A stretch of DNA of 64,000 nucleotides from Toxotes chatareus (Eukaryota > Chordata > Actinopteri > Toxotidae): the NCBI GenBank assembly GCA_016801885.1, contig JAFBJY010000307.1, positions 124,001-188,000 on the forward strand. The letters are read 5' to 3'. Below, piece by piece: positions 45,801 to 61,500 of this stretch. A program made the translations under genes and the position numbers. Below the pieces are notes generated by a model. That model was not told the origin of the DNA. It worked only from the letters and a program-made list of their open reading frames with translations, and did no database searches. Position 1 is the first letter of the stretch; every line of letters begins with the position of its first letter.

Positions 45801-48800
45801 AAACTTTCTTCCAAACTGTTAAACCTGAGTGTGAATGTGGGACTTTTTGAAGGAGATTTGAGCTCAGAGATTTGATGCTGATCCACACTGAGCATCTTGT
45901 TCAGCTTCATATTTCAAACTCATTGAATGAAGATTCAAAATCCAACACTTGCTAATTGACTCTTTACTTTGGAACAATTTCATCTTCACCTTCAGTTGAC
46001 TTTTATATTTCTTCACATACAAAGCAAATATTCCACATTAAGACAGAAAGAAATGTTTCTTCACTCTTTGCTTTATGATCTGTGATGTTTATAGTGACTG
46101 AAGTTAATGAGAGCTGTGTTTGACTTTTAGTATCTGACTGTTTTTAAGCTGCATCCTGTTGGTTCAGGTGTTTGGAGTTTCCATTTTCCAAACTTGTACA
46201 TTCTCAACCTTCTTCAGCTCTGAACAGATGATGAAACACTCAACGCTTTCAAGCAGGAACTTTGTCTCCTAAACTCACATCTTTTATTCTTTATTCAGGT
46301 TGACTTTCTGCAGTTTGTCAAAGATCAGCTGTGCTTCTCTGGTCTCAGCTCTGAAGTCCAACCCCTCCCATCTGAGACACCTGGACCTGAGTGCAAACTG
46401 GAACCTGCAGGATTCAGGAGTGAAGCATCTGTGTGGTTTTCTGCAGAGTCCAGACTGTGGACTGGAGACTCTGAGGTCAGACTCCATTGTTTACTTGTGT
46501 GCTGAGATGAAAGATGAAAGATGATGTGAAAGTTGTGCTGACAGTAAAGTGCAGACATCACACTGATATTATACTGATCCACACTGAGGATCTTCATGGT
46601 AAAGTCTGTTTTCTTCTTCTGTGGTTTAGTCCACTGACTGTGGCAGAGCAGTGTTGAGCTACAGATTTCAAAGCTTCATTTAACAAGAAAAAAGCTTCAC
46701 TCTTTAAATCACATCCAAGTTTTTTCCACACTCACATCAACAAATATATATTCAGTATTTTCTTCTTCCAACACGACTAGAAAGTGATGAGACTAAAGTC
46801 AAAGTGACTCAGATATTCAGAACAAACTCAGCATGTTTGTTAAATGTCGTCACCGTTACATGAAGTGAAAATCTTTTCCATTTTGTCTCAATCATTTGTT
46901 GCCTTTCCTCCAAACTTCAGCCTGAAATGTTTGTTCTCTGTCAAAACTTTAGGATCTTTAGTGGAATCTGAAACAAATGTCAACAACATGAGTTTGTATA
47001 GATGGAGCCACTGGTGGAGCTGGAAGAGTTTAAGAGCTGAAGTCACTATGTCTTTATTGAAGCAGCAGCATGTTGTCATTAATATTAATGAGAGCTGTGT
47101 TTGACTTTTAGTATCTGACTGTTTTTAAGCTGCATCCTGTTGGTTCAGGTGTTTGGAGTTTCCATTTTCCAAACTTGTCCATTCTCAACCTTCTTCAGCT
47201 CTGAACAGATGATGAAACACTCAACGCTTTCAAGCAGGAACTTTGTCTCCTAAACTCACATCTTTTATTCTCTATTCAGGTTGAGTTCCTGCAGGTTGTC
47301 AGAGATCAGCTGTGCTTCTCTGGCCTCAGCTCTGAAGTCCAACCCGTCCCATCTGAGACACCTGGACCTGAGTGAAAACGACCTGCAGGATTCAGGAGTG
47401 AAAGATCTGTGTGGTTTTCTGCAGAGTCCAGACTGTGGACTGGAGACTCTGAGGTCAGTAGAGGTTGGAGTCAGTCCATGCTGCTTTCATCAGTATTGTA
47501 CTAAACACAGTTCGTATCAAAGCAAAGATCCAGTGTCTCCTGTAAACCTCCAACCTTCTCAGTGGCTGCTTTCCTCATTGAAGCTGTGAGAGGAGAACGG
47601 GCCTCAGGATGGGACAGAAAGACAGAGACGCAGAGGACAGTCAGCCAATCACAGCAGCCACAAGCTAATTGTGATCTGTTGTTGTTGTTGTTGTTGTTGT
47701 GTTCATGTCAACAGGAAATAAAGCTGGATCACAGTTGACAGCCTCACAGGATGTGTAGAGACAGTTGTCCTCATTGGTCCAACTGTCCTACCATCACATC
47801 TAATCTGAGACTGTTTGTTGTCTCATTTCAACAGTAAAGAATTGATGAGTTTGATCTTTGTCACAGCTCTGAGATCAGTCTGACTGCAGCCTGCAAATCA
47901 CTGGCTCTGATTTCAGAGAAGCATCATGACATTTTGTCAGCATGTGGTCTGATACAGAGCAGAACCTCTGCTGAAGTCCAGTGATCACATCTGTATATCT
48001 GTCCATCTGTCAGATACTTTCAGTGACAGCCTCCATGTTTATTTGTCAGCTGATATTTCAGAAGCAGATCAGATGTTCATCAACACACAGAGACTCTTTC
48101 TTTAAATGGAACATGAGTTGACATGTAACAGCAGTGAATCCATCACTAAACTGTTTGTGCAGTAATGAAGCTTCATGACTCAGCAGTTTATTTCCACTGT
48201 GGACTTGAGTGAAATGTTCAGAGTAAACAGACTTGATGCTAAAAGTCTCTGCAGGTGTGTGAGCTTCCAGCTCAGTGTCTTCACTCCAATATGTTAACAT
48301 GAGAGCTGAGAGGAAGCTGCTACACTACACAGCTGCTCCACTTCTGCTCTGAACAGGACTGAAGTCCCTGCTGCTCTTTATACTGGATGTGCTGCATCAG
48401 TGACTGACAGCTGATGAAGTGAGTCTCTGTAAACACTGATTTATCACCTCTGTTGTCTGTCTTCTTCTATCAACAGTTGGATGAAGTGATCTTTCTAAAG
48501 GAGAGAGTGAAGAGGACGGTGTGTGTGTGTGTGAGAGAGGACGAGCTGTGTCCTGATGATCCAGAGAGGTTGAAGCAGCAGCAGCTTGTGTGTAGAGAGG
48601 CTCTGATTGGTCCATGTTACTGGGAGGTAGAGTGGAGAGGAGAGCTTCATCCAGCAGTGACTGACAGAGGAACCAGAAGAAGTGGAGAAGACTCTCAGTG
48701 CTGCAGTCTGAACTGCTCTGAGAACAGCTCCACTGTCAAGTCCACCATCATCCCTGTGTGTTCCTCTGGATCTGAAAGAGATCTGTCCCTCTACACAGAA

Positions 48801-48857
48801 GGACTGCTCTGTCCTTCTACACAGTCTGTCACAGGGAGACCCCGTGCCCTAAAGTAA
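35143..48857 (+). CDS. NLR-C (NLRC3-like) immune receptor, copy B, frame-disrupted
   Basis: Inferred exons: 35143-35277 (ATG 35192), 35390-35530, 36072-36150, 36312-36540, 36706-38510 (FISNA-NACHT), LRR exons 39247-39420, 43081-43252, 44713-44886, 46299-46475 and 47280-47453, and a SPRY-like exon about 48479-48857. All junctions are GT-AG with consistent phases except the breaks listed here: an extra base near 38,235, a 2-nt deletion in the second LRR exon and a phase mismatch before the SPRY-like exon. Walker A lies near residue 276 and Walker B near 348. NLR-C proteins are presumed intracellular sensors acting through nucleotide-dependent oligomerisation; the ligand is unknown. The 1-2 nt breaks could be real (a pseudogene) or sequencing errors. 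Confidence 0.85.
36706..38510 (+). CDS. FISNA-NACHT-winged helix exon of NLR copy B, one frameshift
   Basis: In order: FISNA (LKSTLKKKFQCVFEGISK), Walker A GVAGIGKT (36996-37019), Walker B LFIFDGLDE (37212-37238), a sensor-like LWITTRPAAANQIP, the helical segment LHIMCHIPVFCWITATVLE, and a winged-helix region ending DKVFCFVHLSLQEFLAALHV. The frame ends at a stop near 38,243 because aagaagaag reads aagaagagag, one base too many (38231-38240). Past it the normal ending (SINLFHCLNELNDHSLVEQ to KASNKAL) continues in the next frame to the donor at 38511. Length 1,805 nt against 1,804 expected. Confidence 0.9.
39247..39420 (+). CDS. LRR exon 1 of NLR copy B
   Basis: 174 nt, in phase with the NACHT exon, coding LSSCNLSERSCEALSSVL and LRHLDLSNNKLQDSGVKLL. 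Acceptor cttcag, donor gtcagt. Almost identical to 10465-10638 of copy A. Confidence 0.9.
39723..39894. repeat. TG and GATA microsatellites
   Basis: (TG)18 at 39723-39759 and (GATA)n at 39847-39894, around the distal end of the homology with copy A (near 39,850). Confidence 0.9.
40087..41285 (+). mobile_element. hAT element with BED zinc finger, carrying a nested MITE
   Basis: The ends read TAGGGGGTGTGCGATATG and (reverse-complemented right end) TAGGGGTGGGTGATATG, a hAT-style pair. No matching 8-bp duplication is evident in the flanks. The plus-strand frame 40825-41127 codes a BED finger: VICKVCTEKV...NTTNLFNHLKRQHPK (C-x2-C...H-x5-H). The upstream coding part (about 40,365-40,435) is split from it by the nested element 40436-40850. 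The rest of the transposase is missing. Confidence 0.65.
40436..40850 (-). mobile_element. Nested 415-bp hAT MITE
   Basis: Terminal inverted repeats begin CAGTGTTGGGGAGTAACGGA at both ends and extend to about 34 bp. The 8-bp flanks CGTATGGC (40428-40435) and CGTATGGA (40851-40858) match at 7 of 8. The minus-strand frame starting at 40561 reads MESDEEQQERELEPQ, perhaps the start of the parent transposase. It interrupts the BED gene of the outer element. Confidence 0.8.
41734..42806. mobile_element. Nonautonomous hAT element, 1,073 bp
   Basis: Ends TAGGGGTGTGCC and GGCACACCCCTA (12-bp perfect inverted repeat), followed inward by gattcgattcgatt / aatcgattcataga-type words. Perfect 8-bp target duplications CTGTGGAC at 41726-41733 and 42807-42814. 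No transposase; a minus-strand 113-codon frame (42207-42548) is not recognised. Lies in the intron between LRR exons 1 and 2 of copy B. Confidence 0.88.
43081..43252 (+). pseudogene. LRR exon 2 of NLR copy B, 2-nt deletion
   Basis: 172 nt rather than 174. The start (actttctgactggactctcag) is two bases short relative to the usual LSDC-type beginning, so in the incoming phase it meets a TAA after about 12 codons. The rest reads normally in the shifted frame: KVVASALMSNNSHLTELDL, then GNNLRGSGAKLLSAGLES. Splice sites intact. Confidence 0.78.
44713..44886 (+). CDS. LRR exon 3 of NLR copy B
   Basis: 174 nt, intact. LSLCSLSEISCASLASALKS, then LRHLDLRGNNLQDSGVNHL and CGFLQSPDCGLETLR. Acceptor ttcag at 44708-44712, donor gtcaga. 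Introns on both sides (43253-44712, 44887-46298) hold no other recognisable feature. Confidence 0.9.
46107..46298 (+). repeat. Intron segment duplicated at 47092-47279
   Basis: gtgtttgacttttagtatct through ttctttattcag is repeated almost perfectly before LRR exon 5, showing that exons 4 and 5 arose by a duplication that included intron sequence. Confidence 0.85.
46299..46475 (+). CDS. LRR exon 4 of NLR copy B, one extra codon
   Basis: 177 nt: the usual repeat with one inserted codon in the loop (LSANWNLQDSG in place of LSxNNLQDSG). In phase and stop-free. The 190 bp before it are nearly identical to those before LRR exon 5. Confidence 0.88.
47280..47453 (+). CDS. LRR exon 5 of NLR copy B
   Basis: 174 nt, intact: LSSCRLSEISCASLASALKS and LRHLDLSENDLQDSGVKDL. 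Followed by a ~1-kb intron with a short (TTG)n at 47,680-47,700. Confidence 0.9.
48479..48857 (+). pseudogene. Degenerate PRY/SPRY (B30.2)-like terminal exon of NLR copy B
   Basis: After an aacag acceptor the frame reads LCPDDPERLKQQQLVCREAL, then CYWEVEWRGELHPAVTDRG, matching the PRY-to-SPRY junction (DHPERF...VLCREGLTGRCYWEVEW) usual for NLR-C tails. The N-terminal strand is replaced by a TG-rich stretch (RTVCVCVRED). The later SPRY part is shortened and unlike family members, and the exon phase does not match LRR exon 5. It ends at a stop at 48855-48857. A decayed ligand-binding domain is the best reading. Confidence 0.6.
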
Positions 48858-51332
48858 GGCACATGCACTACACACTCTCAGGTAGATTTTATCAAAATGT
48901 TAATACTTGGTGGAAACTGCTGGTGGGATGTGTGTGATATGAACATTTGGAGGAGGGGGTGAAGGAGAGAAGACACATTGTGACTGTGTATTTGATTTAT
49001 TGAATTTAAATTGTGTTCACCTGTCTCCTTTGTTGCACTTCTTCCTCTGTCAGACCAGGAACAGCCTAACCTGAGCTGGGGCGGTCCACTTGGTTAAATA
49101 GGGGGGTTCACAGGGCAAGAAACCAAGTGTGGTAGACTGGGAGGGGTGTTTTGTTTTGTTGTGAAATAACCAATGTAAATATCTTGTTGAAAAAGAAATA
49201 TGTGTTTTTAAAGTACATTTAAGTGAACCTATATTTGATAAGATGTTATTTGATATTGATATTATTGTAAGTGTGCTGGGAGACATAATTGATTTTGATT
49301 TCTTGAGAAGGTGTAATCCACCAGTATAAAAGTGAGGAGGCTGTGGTCTCTGGGGGCTAGAGAGGAAAGAGTCCAGGAAACAGTCAGAAAAACCCAGTGT
49401 CCACACAGGAACCAGGAGCCACACAGAGCACAAATACTGGAACAGACTCAGACAAGACAACTGACTAACTGACAAAGAGACAGAGGAAGCAAGGAGACTT
49501 AAATACACTGACAATGGCAGACAATCAACAAAGGTGGGAAAGAAAGACGAGAAGCAAACTGGGATACACACGGGCAGGACTTCAAAGTAAAACAGGAAAT
49601 ACTGAACAAAATTCAAGAAACCAAAACAAGAGTCTTCATTATTCCAGAAACAGAACAAAAGGAGCTGCTACAGGTCTGATCATGACAAAGAGTCCATACA
49701 GTCCAAACAATGTTCAACCAAAGTCCAAAGCAGTCCAAAGAGTTCAAGACAGCCACCAAGGGGCTGATCATAACAGTCTGGACGTGGGTTGATGACGTGA
49801 TGACAGTCAGGTGTGTAGGTGAGTTGGTGGGAAGAGAATCCAGGTCACCACACTCAGGCCTGAACACACACACACACAGAAGACACACGAACAGGTGGAG
49901 AGCACCACACAGGGACAAACAAGACAGATCAGGGGAGGGGACACAGAGGAGGCACAATGGATGAGGGACAGAGCCTGTCTGATCTGAGCAGAGAAAGGAT
50001 GTAATGACTATCTATTTGGATTTACCTTTAAAATAAATGACTGGGTTTCTAATTATAAAAGAAAAAGCTGTTAATGTAAGACCACTTCAAGTATAACATT
50101 AAATTCTAAAATTAGACTTAGTTATAAAACATAATTTACTTGCATCTACCTTGAAAAGCAACACTTTCTTATAAAACATTTTAAACTGTCGCTCATTGAG
50201 GGATCTGGAAAACATCCCCCTCACTCAGTGAAAAACACACACAAACATTAGCAGTGTAAAGTGAGAAGAAATGGACTGAAGCAGGAAGTTTTTTGTGTGC
50301 TTTTACTTTGGAAACCTTCAAACCTCTTCCTCTTTCAGGTCAGCTTCTGGGGGCGTGTTTGTTTTCATGGAGTGTGCACATGAGGATGCAGCCACAGGAC
50401 TCCAGCAGTTGCCAGTTACCCTGTTAGGTTGTACCAAGTGTTGAGGGCAGAGAGAGGGGAGTGGTTAGGTGGGAAGTTGAAGTTTGGTTTTAGTTTGGTA
50501 TTTCTTTAGATTATTACGTAGTTTGTTGACCTGCATTGGCTCATTGTCATGTACAGTTTGTATGTAGAAATGTTTGCTAAGAGTAAAGGTGAATAAATGT
50601 TTTTAAAATACTGTGTGAATGTCTGGGGGGCTCAATGTTGGAGGGGGGGGGGGACATTTTGCAGGTGTAAGAGCAGAATTGTTTGGCCAGAGAGAGAGAG
50701 AGAGAGGTCAGGATGGAGTCCTCTGCTGCTGAGACTGGCTTCATCAGGAAAACTGTTTGTGGCTAACATTCAGCTACCTTTCTGTAAGATTGTGAGCTTG
50801 TATATTTTGTTAATGGACACAAGAAGAAAAACCCTCTGCTTGTCTGATGCTGCTTCTTTCTCTACCACGCTCTACATCCTAAACCCCTCGGTGTTCACCA
50901 ACATCAATACCTAACAAAACCTACACAGAATATTTGGCCCTCAACCTGACATTGTGTGAATGTATTATAAACAGACAGATCAGTTAATTCAGGATCCACA
51001 TGCAGGACTATAGACACAGAGGTTGGAGTAAGATTAACATGGTTTTATTGAAGCCAGGACTGATGTGAATCAGAGTCTTTAGTCGGAGCAGGGCAGGCAG
51101 AGGCAGGATCACAGGAGTCAGGTTGGGCCTGGGCCTGTGCTGCAGAGAGGCAGGGAAGGATGAGTGTGGTGGAAATCCTCCAGGTGACCAGACGAGCAGA
51201 AAGGACACAGAGCGTGGTGAGGCTGCAGGATCTTTGATTACCTACAAGTGCATTTTTATCCAACACTGGCTCAGACACACAGTAATCTAGGGATGGCGTT
51301 TTGGTTCATTCTCAATCAAAGATGGAGATAAA
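48858..51332. other. Mostly unassigned; LTR-like promoter motifs
   Basis: No gene recognised. A strong TATA word (gtataaaag) at 49323-49331 and an AATAAA near 50,590 could belong to LTR remnants, but no paired ends were found. Short frames at 49514-49964 look like chance. Homopolymer G12 at 50,642-50,653 and (GA)n at 50,691-50,707. Confidence 0.35.
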
Positions 51333-51381
51333 GGCTTACAGCACCTGGTATTCCCAGGCGGTCTCCCATCCAAGTACTAAC
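51333..51381 (-). rRNA. 3' part of a 5S rRNA sequence (pseudogene fragment)
   Basis: On the minus strand it reads GTTAGTACTTGGATGGGAGA then CCGCCTGGGAATACCAGGTG and CTGTAAGCCTT, the last ~49 nt of 5S rRNA, nearly exact. The 5' half with the A box of the internal promoter is absent, so it is a fragment, either of a 5S pseudogene or of a 5S-derived SINE. Confidence 0.8.
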
Positions 51382-51406
51382 AGAGAACCACACACTCACA
51401 CCTATG

Positions 51407-51491
51407 AGAGATGAAGAACCCTCTGAAATCAGTCCTGGAGTCCTTGAAGGAGGACTTATTATGGACTGATAGGAGACAGAAAGACACTTTA
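51407..51491 (+). repeat. 85-bp segment duplicated from/at 28269-28353
   Basis: Second copy of the segment described at 28269, about 25 bp to the right of the 5S fragment. Unrelated flanks. Confidence 0.6.
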
Positions 51492-51499
51492 CACTCATT

Positions 51500-55950
<4,451 letters not shown>

Positions 55951-55954
55951 CTTC

Positions 55955-58550
55955 CAATTCAATTCAATTCAATTCAATTCAATTTTATTTATATAGCGCC
56001 TTCCACAATCCAAATTGTCTCAAAGCGCTTTACAGAGACCCAGAGCCTGACCCCAGAGCAAGCACTTAAGGCGACAGTGGCAAGGAAAACTCCCTTTTAA
56101 CAGGAAGAAACCTTGAGCAGAACCTGGCTCAGATGGGGGACCCTCCTGCCGATGGCCGGGCTGGGTGAAAGGAGGAAAAGGAGGAAGATAGGACAGCTAG
56201 GAATGGAGGAGAGGGGAGAAAGACATGCAGCATAATACAGACAATGTGGGTCAGTATTTACATTACAGTTAGTGAACAGTTATTGGATAATGTGTGCTCA
56301 GCAGATTAGAATTATGAAACAGAGCACGGAGGCAAAAAAAAGCTGTCATGACTGGTAATTATTTACATTACAGTTTGCAAAGAATATTAATCAAATATTT
56401 ATCTGTAGCAGAACGGAACATTAAACATGTTAGAAATAGATCATTGTAAACAATAAACAGCAGCAGGTGGGTGGAGCCAGGACCATAGGACATGCAGCTC
56501 CGGAGCCAGAGGTACCTGCAGTAAGGTACAGAGAAAGAGAGACCAGAGAGAAACAAACACAGGACTACGGGACAGAGAGGACACAGAGTTAATGACATGT
56601 AATAAAGGCTAATAAATTTGAGAGTGGGTCTGAGGAGAGAAAGAGAAAGAAGAAGAAGTGCGCAGTAAATCATGGGATGTCCCCAGCAGCCTAGGCCTAT
56701 AGCAGCATAACTAGGGGATGATTCAGTTGCCTGAGCCAGCCCTACTAAGGGCTATATCCTTAACTGTAACAGTGTCTATAGAGATAATTGTGACTAACTA
56801 TAAGTTTAATAAATAACTAGGACTGTAACTACAACTAATTATAAGCTTTATCAAACAAGAAGGTTTTAAGCTTCGTTTTAAAATTAGAGAGGGTGTCTGC
56901 TTCCCGAACCCAAACTGGCAGTTGGTTCCATAGGAGAGGGGCCTGATAGCTAAAGGCTCGGCCTCCCATTCTACTTTTAGAGATTTTGGGAACCATAAGC
57001 AAACCTGCATTCTGGGAACGAAGCAATCTGTTAGGATGATATGGTACTATCAGCTCTTTGAGATATGAAGGAGCCTGGCCATTGAGGGCCTTATATGTAA
57101 GGAGAAGGATTTTAAAATCAATTCTGGATTTTACAGGAAGCCAATGAAGAGAAGTCAGTACAGGAGTAATGTGATCTCTCTTGCTAATTCCAGTCAGTAC
57201 TCTCGCTGCAGCATTTTGGATCAGCTGGATGCTTTTTAGAGAGTTAACTGGACATCCTGATGATAGGGAATTACAGTAGTCCAGCCTAGAAGTAACAAAA
57301 GCATGGACTAATTTTTCAGCATCACTCTGCGACAGAATGTTCCTAATCTTACTGATATTGCGCAGGTGAAAGAAGGCGGTCCTAGAGACTTGTTTTATAT
57401 GTGAGTTAAAGGACAGATCCTGATCAAAAATAACTCCAAGGTTCCTCACAGTCGTACTGGAGGCTAAATTAATGCCATCCAGAGTAACTATATGATTAGA
57501 TAAACTGTTTCTGAGGTGTTTGGGACCAAACAAAATAACCTCAGTTTTGTCTGAATTCAGAAGAAGAAAGTTACAGGTCATCCAGGCCTTTATGTCTTTA
57601 AGACATGCCTGAAGTATGGTTAACTGATCTGTTTCGTCTGGTTTCATAGATAAATATAGCTGGGTATCATCCGCATAGCAATGGAAATTTATTCCATGCT
57701 TCCTGATAATATTGCCTAGGGAAGCATGTATAAGGTGAACAGTATCGGTCCAAGCACAGAACCCTGTGGAACTCCATGACTTACTCTGGTATATATGGAG
57801 GATCATCATTAACATGAACAAACTGGTATCTATCTGATAGATATGATTTAAACCAGCCTAGTGCTGTTCCTTTAATCCCAATAACATGTTCCAATCTATC
57901 CAATAGGATATTATGATCAATGGTGTCAAATGCAGCACTAAGATCTAGCAGGACAAGTATAGAGACGAGTCCATTATCTGATGCTATAAGAAGGTCGTTG
58001 GTAACTTTCACCAGTGCTGTCTCTGTGCTATGATGAACTCTAAATCCTGACTGAAAACTTCAAACAAAACCGTTCCTATGTAGATGGTCGCACAACTGAG
58101 TTGCAACAGCCTTTTCAAGAATTTTAGAATTAAAGGGAGGTTGGATATAGGTCTATAGTTTGCCAAAATGTCAGAGTCCAGAGAAGGCTTTTTAAGTAAA
58201 GGTTTGATAACTGCAACCTTAAAAGCCTGTGGGACATATCCTGTAACCAACGAGAGATTTATCTGATCTAATATGTGAGTGCCAATCAAAGGCAGCACAT
58301 CTTTAAGAAGTCTGGTCGGGATAGGATCCAAAAGACATGTTGATGATTTAGATTTAGAAACTATTGAAGTCAATTCAGCTAGATCTATGGGAGAGAAACA
58401 GTCTAACGACAAATCAGGACTGGCAGACATTTCTAAAGATGTTGTTCTAGATATACCTACATCATTAACAGTTGTAGGCAGGATGAGATGGATTCTGTCT
58501 CTAATGTCTACTACAATTTTTTTGGCTTAAAAAATCATAAACATTACATA
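55955..58550 (-). mobile_element. L2/Maui-like LINE, RT pseudogene with 3' tail
   Basis: Minus-strand coding runs from about 58,530: SIVSKSKSSTCLLDPIPTRL, then KPSLDSDILANYRPISNLPL, LDLSAAFDTIDHNILLDRL (motif A), FHCYADDTQLYL (catalytic YADD) and LTSLHWLPVKSRIDFKILL, with LWNQLPVWVREADTLSNFK near the end at 56835. Frameshifts near 58.0 and 57.8 kb break it. The 3'UTR has the conserved tatagcgcc...caaagcgctttac hairpin and aactcccttttaacaggaag. It ends in (AATTC)n at 55955-55985, the element's terminal repeat. The 5' end runs into the corrupted zone. Confidence 0.9.
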
Positions 58551-58559
58551 GGGCTGAAT

Positions 58560-61500
58560 AAAGGTACAAAAAAGACCCAAGGGTTTTGAAAAATTTCCAA
58601 ACTGTGAAAAAAAACCCTGGGGGTTGGTTTTTGCCCAAAATTGAGTAAAAGGGGGTTTTGGGAACAGGCTTTTTTCTTAATCTTCCGGGAACTGGGAAAA
58701 GTTTAAAAATTAAGAAAACACAAGGGGGAAATGGAGAAAAAAAAGCAATACGTTTAAAAGGGTTTAAAACCTTCACAGGGAGTGAATTTTCCCCCACCTT
58801 CCCCTAAACCCTTCCATTCTTCCCCAAAAAATTTGCAGGGTTTTTTCCTTATTTTCCTAAAGCCAAAAATTTTAAAAGGGGGAAGACAAAACCCCCCAAT
58901 TTATTCCTCTGCCTGTAAATTTTTCCTTTTCGGGTTCTTGGGAGGTGTTTTTGCCCTTCCCCTGTTTAGAGGGGGCCTTTGATTTCCTTTAAATTTGCAA
59001 AAAAATAGCGGGAGCCTTAAGGTAAAATTTTTTTTAATTGAGCCATTTTAAGTCAAATGGGGCAAAAGGGGGCGGAGGGTTTTGAAATTTGGTAAAAATT
59101 TTTCCTTTCCTTTTTTTCCCTCCCTCTGCCCCCTCCAAAATCTGTAAAACCCTTCCCTTTTAAAAGGGTTTTAAAAAAACTTGGCCCTTTTCCAAGGGGC
59201 TTTCCGTTTCCATTATTTTTAACCTCCGGCTGCGGGAGGTTGGGATCTTTTTAAAAAGGAGACAAATCCCACAAAGCACTGGGGTTATTTAAAATTTTAA
59301 AGGTAAAAAAGAATTTTTGGGGGGCCTTTTAAAACTTTTCGAAATTTAAAAACCTGCCAAAAAGGGCCTCATGTTTGGGGGTTCTTTTATTTTGGAAGTC
59401 CCCTTTTCACAAAAATTTATGTGGTTTAGGTTAATTTTTTGGAATTTAAAAGAAACAAAAAAAGGGAAAATTTAAAAACCGGGAAATGTTTTGAAAATTT
59501 TTTAAAAAAAAAAATTTTTTTAAAAATAGAGCATTTTTCCAACCACCAAACCAAATGTTTGAACCAAAAAGGGAAATTTAATTTTTGGCCCCAATAAAAA
59601 TTAAGTTAAGGGATAAAAACCACAAAAATGAAATTAAAACCCCCTTTGGGTTTTCCCTTGTGGGGGTTTAGCACATCCAAATTTAAAAATTTTTTCACTA
59701 ACGGGCGGGAACATTAAAAAAGGTTTTATTTTCTGAAAACAAAAGTTGATCGGGACTTTTTTGGGTGCCCCCCGATCAAACAAAAATATTCCTTTTTTCC
59801 CCAAATTTAAGGCAAAAAAGTTTGGTTTCTTTTTCCAAACCATAACAAAGCCCTGATAACTGTTTTCCCCGTTTGACTTAACTTTCCCAAAAAAAAAAAG
59901 GCACTTAAAAAACTAAAACCTGGACATAGAACTAAGAAGTTGATAAAACAAAGGTTTTAAGAAAAAGGCTTTCTCCTCTTTCCACAAAACAAAACACAAA
60001 CACACAAAAAAAACAAACAAACCCACCAACAACACACACATTGCAAAAACATTTGGAACTTTGTTTCCCAAATGAAATTCCTTGGGGCCCAAAATTAAAT
60101 AAAAAGGGAAAAACCCTAACATTTGAAAAAATAACCCCTTTACTTTTTGGGTTTTAACCCCTTCTCCATAAATTTGAATAAACTTTCCCTTTTGGGGCCC
60201 CATTCAAGCGGGTTTGGTTTTAAATTTAGCCCCCGGGACAAGCAACGGCAAGATTTCACAAAAATAACCTTCCTTCCCCCCTTCCACGTACTTAAAACCC
60301 TTAAGTAGGAAAAAATTGGTTCCTTTTTTGGGTTGGCTTTCCCGGCCCCGGGACCCAAAACTCGGCTGAAAGGGGCGGGAAAACCATTTTTTTTCAAAAA
60401 TACTTTTAAATGCGGATTTTTGGGTTTGTTTTTCCCTTTAAATTAAAAAGCCCCTTAAGGACCCGAAACTTATTTTAAGCAACCTTTTTTTGCTTTTTTA
60501 ATTTTGGAAATTTTTCCCGGCTTTAATTCCTTTTGTTTTAGCTCCCGTTTGGAGGTCCGCCCCCAAAGTTTCTTTACCCCGGCGAATATTTTTGGGGCAT
60601 TTAAAGTTTTAAAAGACAAACTTTTAAAAAAAATTTAATTTTTAACACGCCATTTTTTAAGGGAAAAAATGGCCTTTGAAATAAAAATCCAAAAAGTAAA
60701 CCCGCATTCGGTTTTTAAAGAAAATTTTGGGCTAAGGGGAGGGCCACTGAAGCCATTTTCCACTGCTAAACACTGACTTAAAAAAAAGGGTTTTGCTTTT
60801 TAAAACCGGGGTGACGGGGATTTCCGGGGTTGTTTTGGGATAGCTTTTCCTTGAAAAATAATTTCAGAAATTTTGACTTTTTCTTCCTTTTTTAAATAAC
60901 TTTTTTTGGGTAAAGTCCAACTGGGGGGAAAAAATTTAAATTTGGGGGCTTGTTCCTTTTTCCTCAGTGGACATCAGATTTAGAATTTAAATAATAAAAG
61001 AGTAAAAAGGAAAACCTTTTTTTTCCACAACCACCCAGAAACACAACCCCAAAAACCACAAAAACCCCCAAAAACCCAAAAAACAAACTTTTTTCTTAAA
61101 AGTTGGGGAAACATTTATTAACTTATTTGCCCTTTAAAAATTTTAAACCACATTTTAAAACCCCCGGCAAAAAGGTTGTTAATATAAAGAATTTCCAAAA
61201 ATAAAAATAATTTAAAAAATTCATAGGAAAAATTAGGGGTTTTAATTTCCCAGCCCCCCTTTTAACAAAGCACATAAACCCGGGTACGTTCAGCCCTAAC
61301 AAAAAATTTTTCCGAAAAAATTAGCGGGAAAAAAGGGTTGGGGTTAAAAGTTTTGGGCCTTGGGACAGGAATTCAAATAAAGGATGATTTTTTGAAGTGT
61401 TTTTAAATGGGAATTTTTATTTTCCCTTTCCTTACTTGTGGTTGTGGACTTCGGGAAAAAATTTTTTCTCCTTAAAATTTTGAAAAGGTCCTCCTAATGG

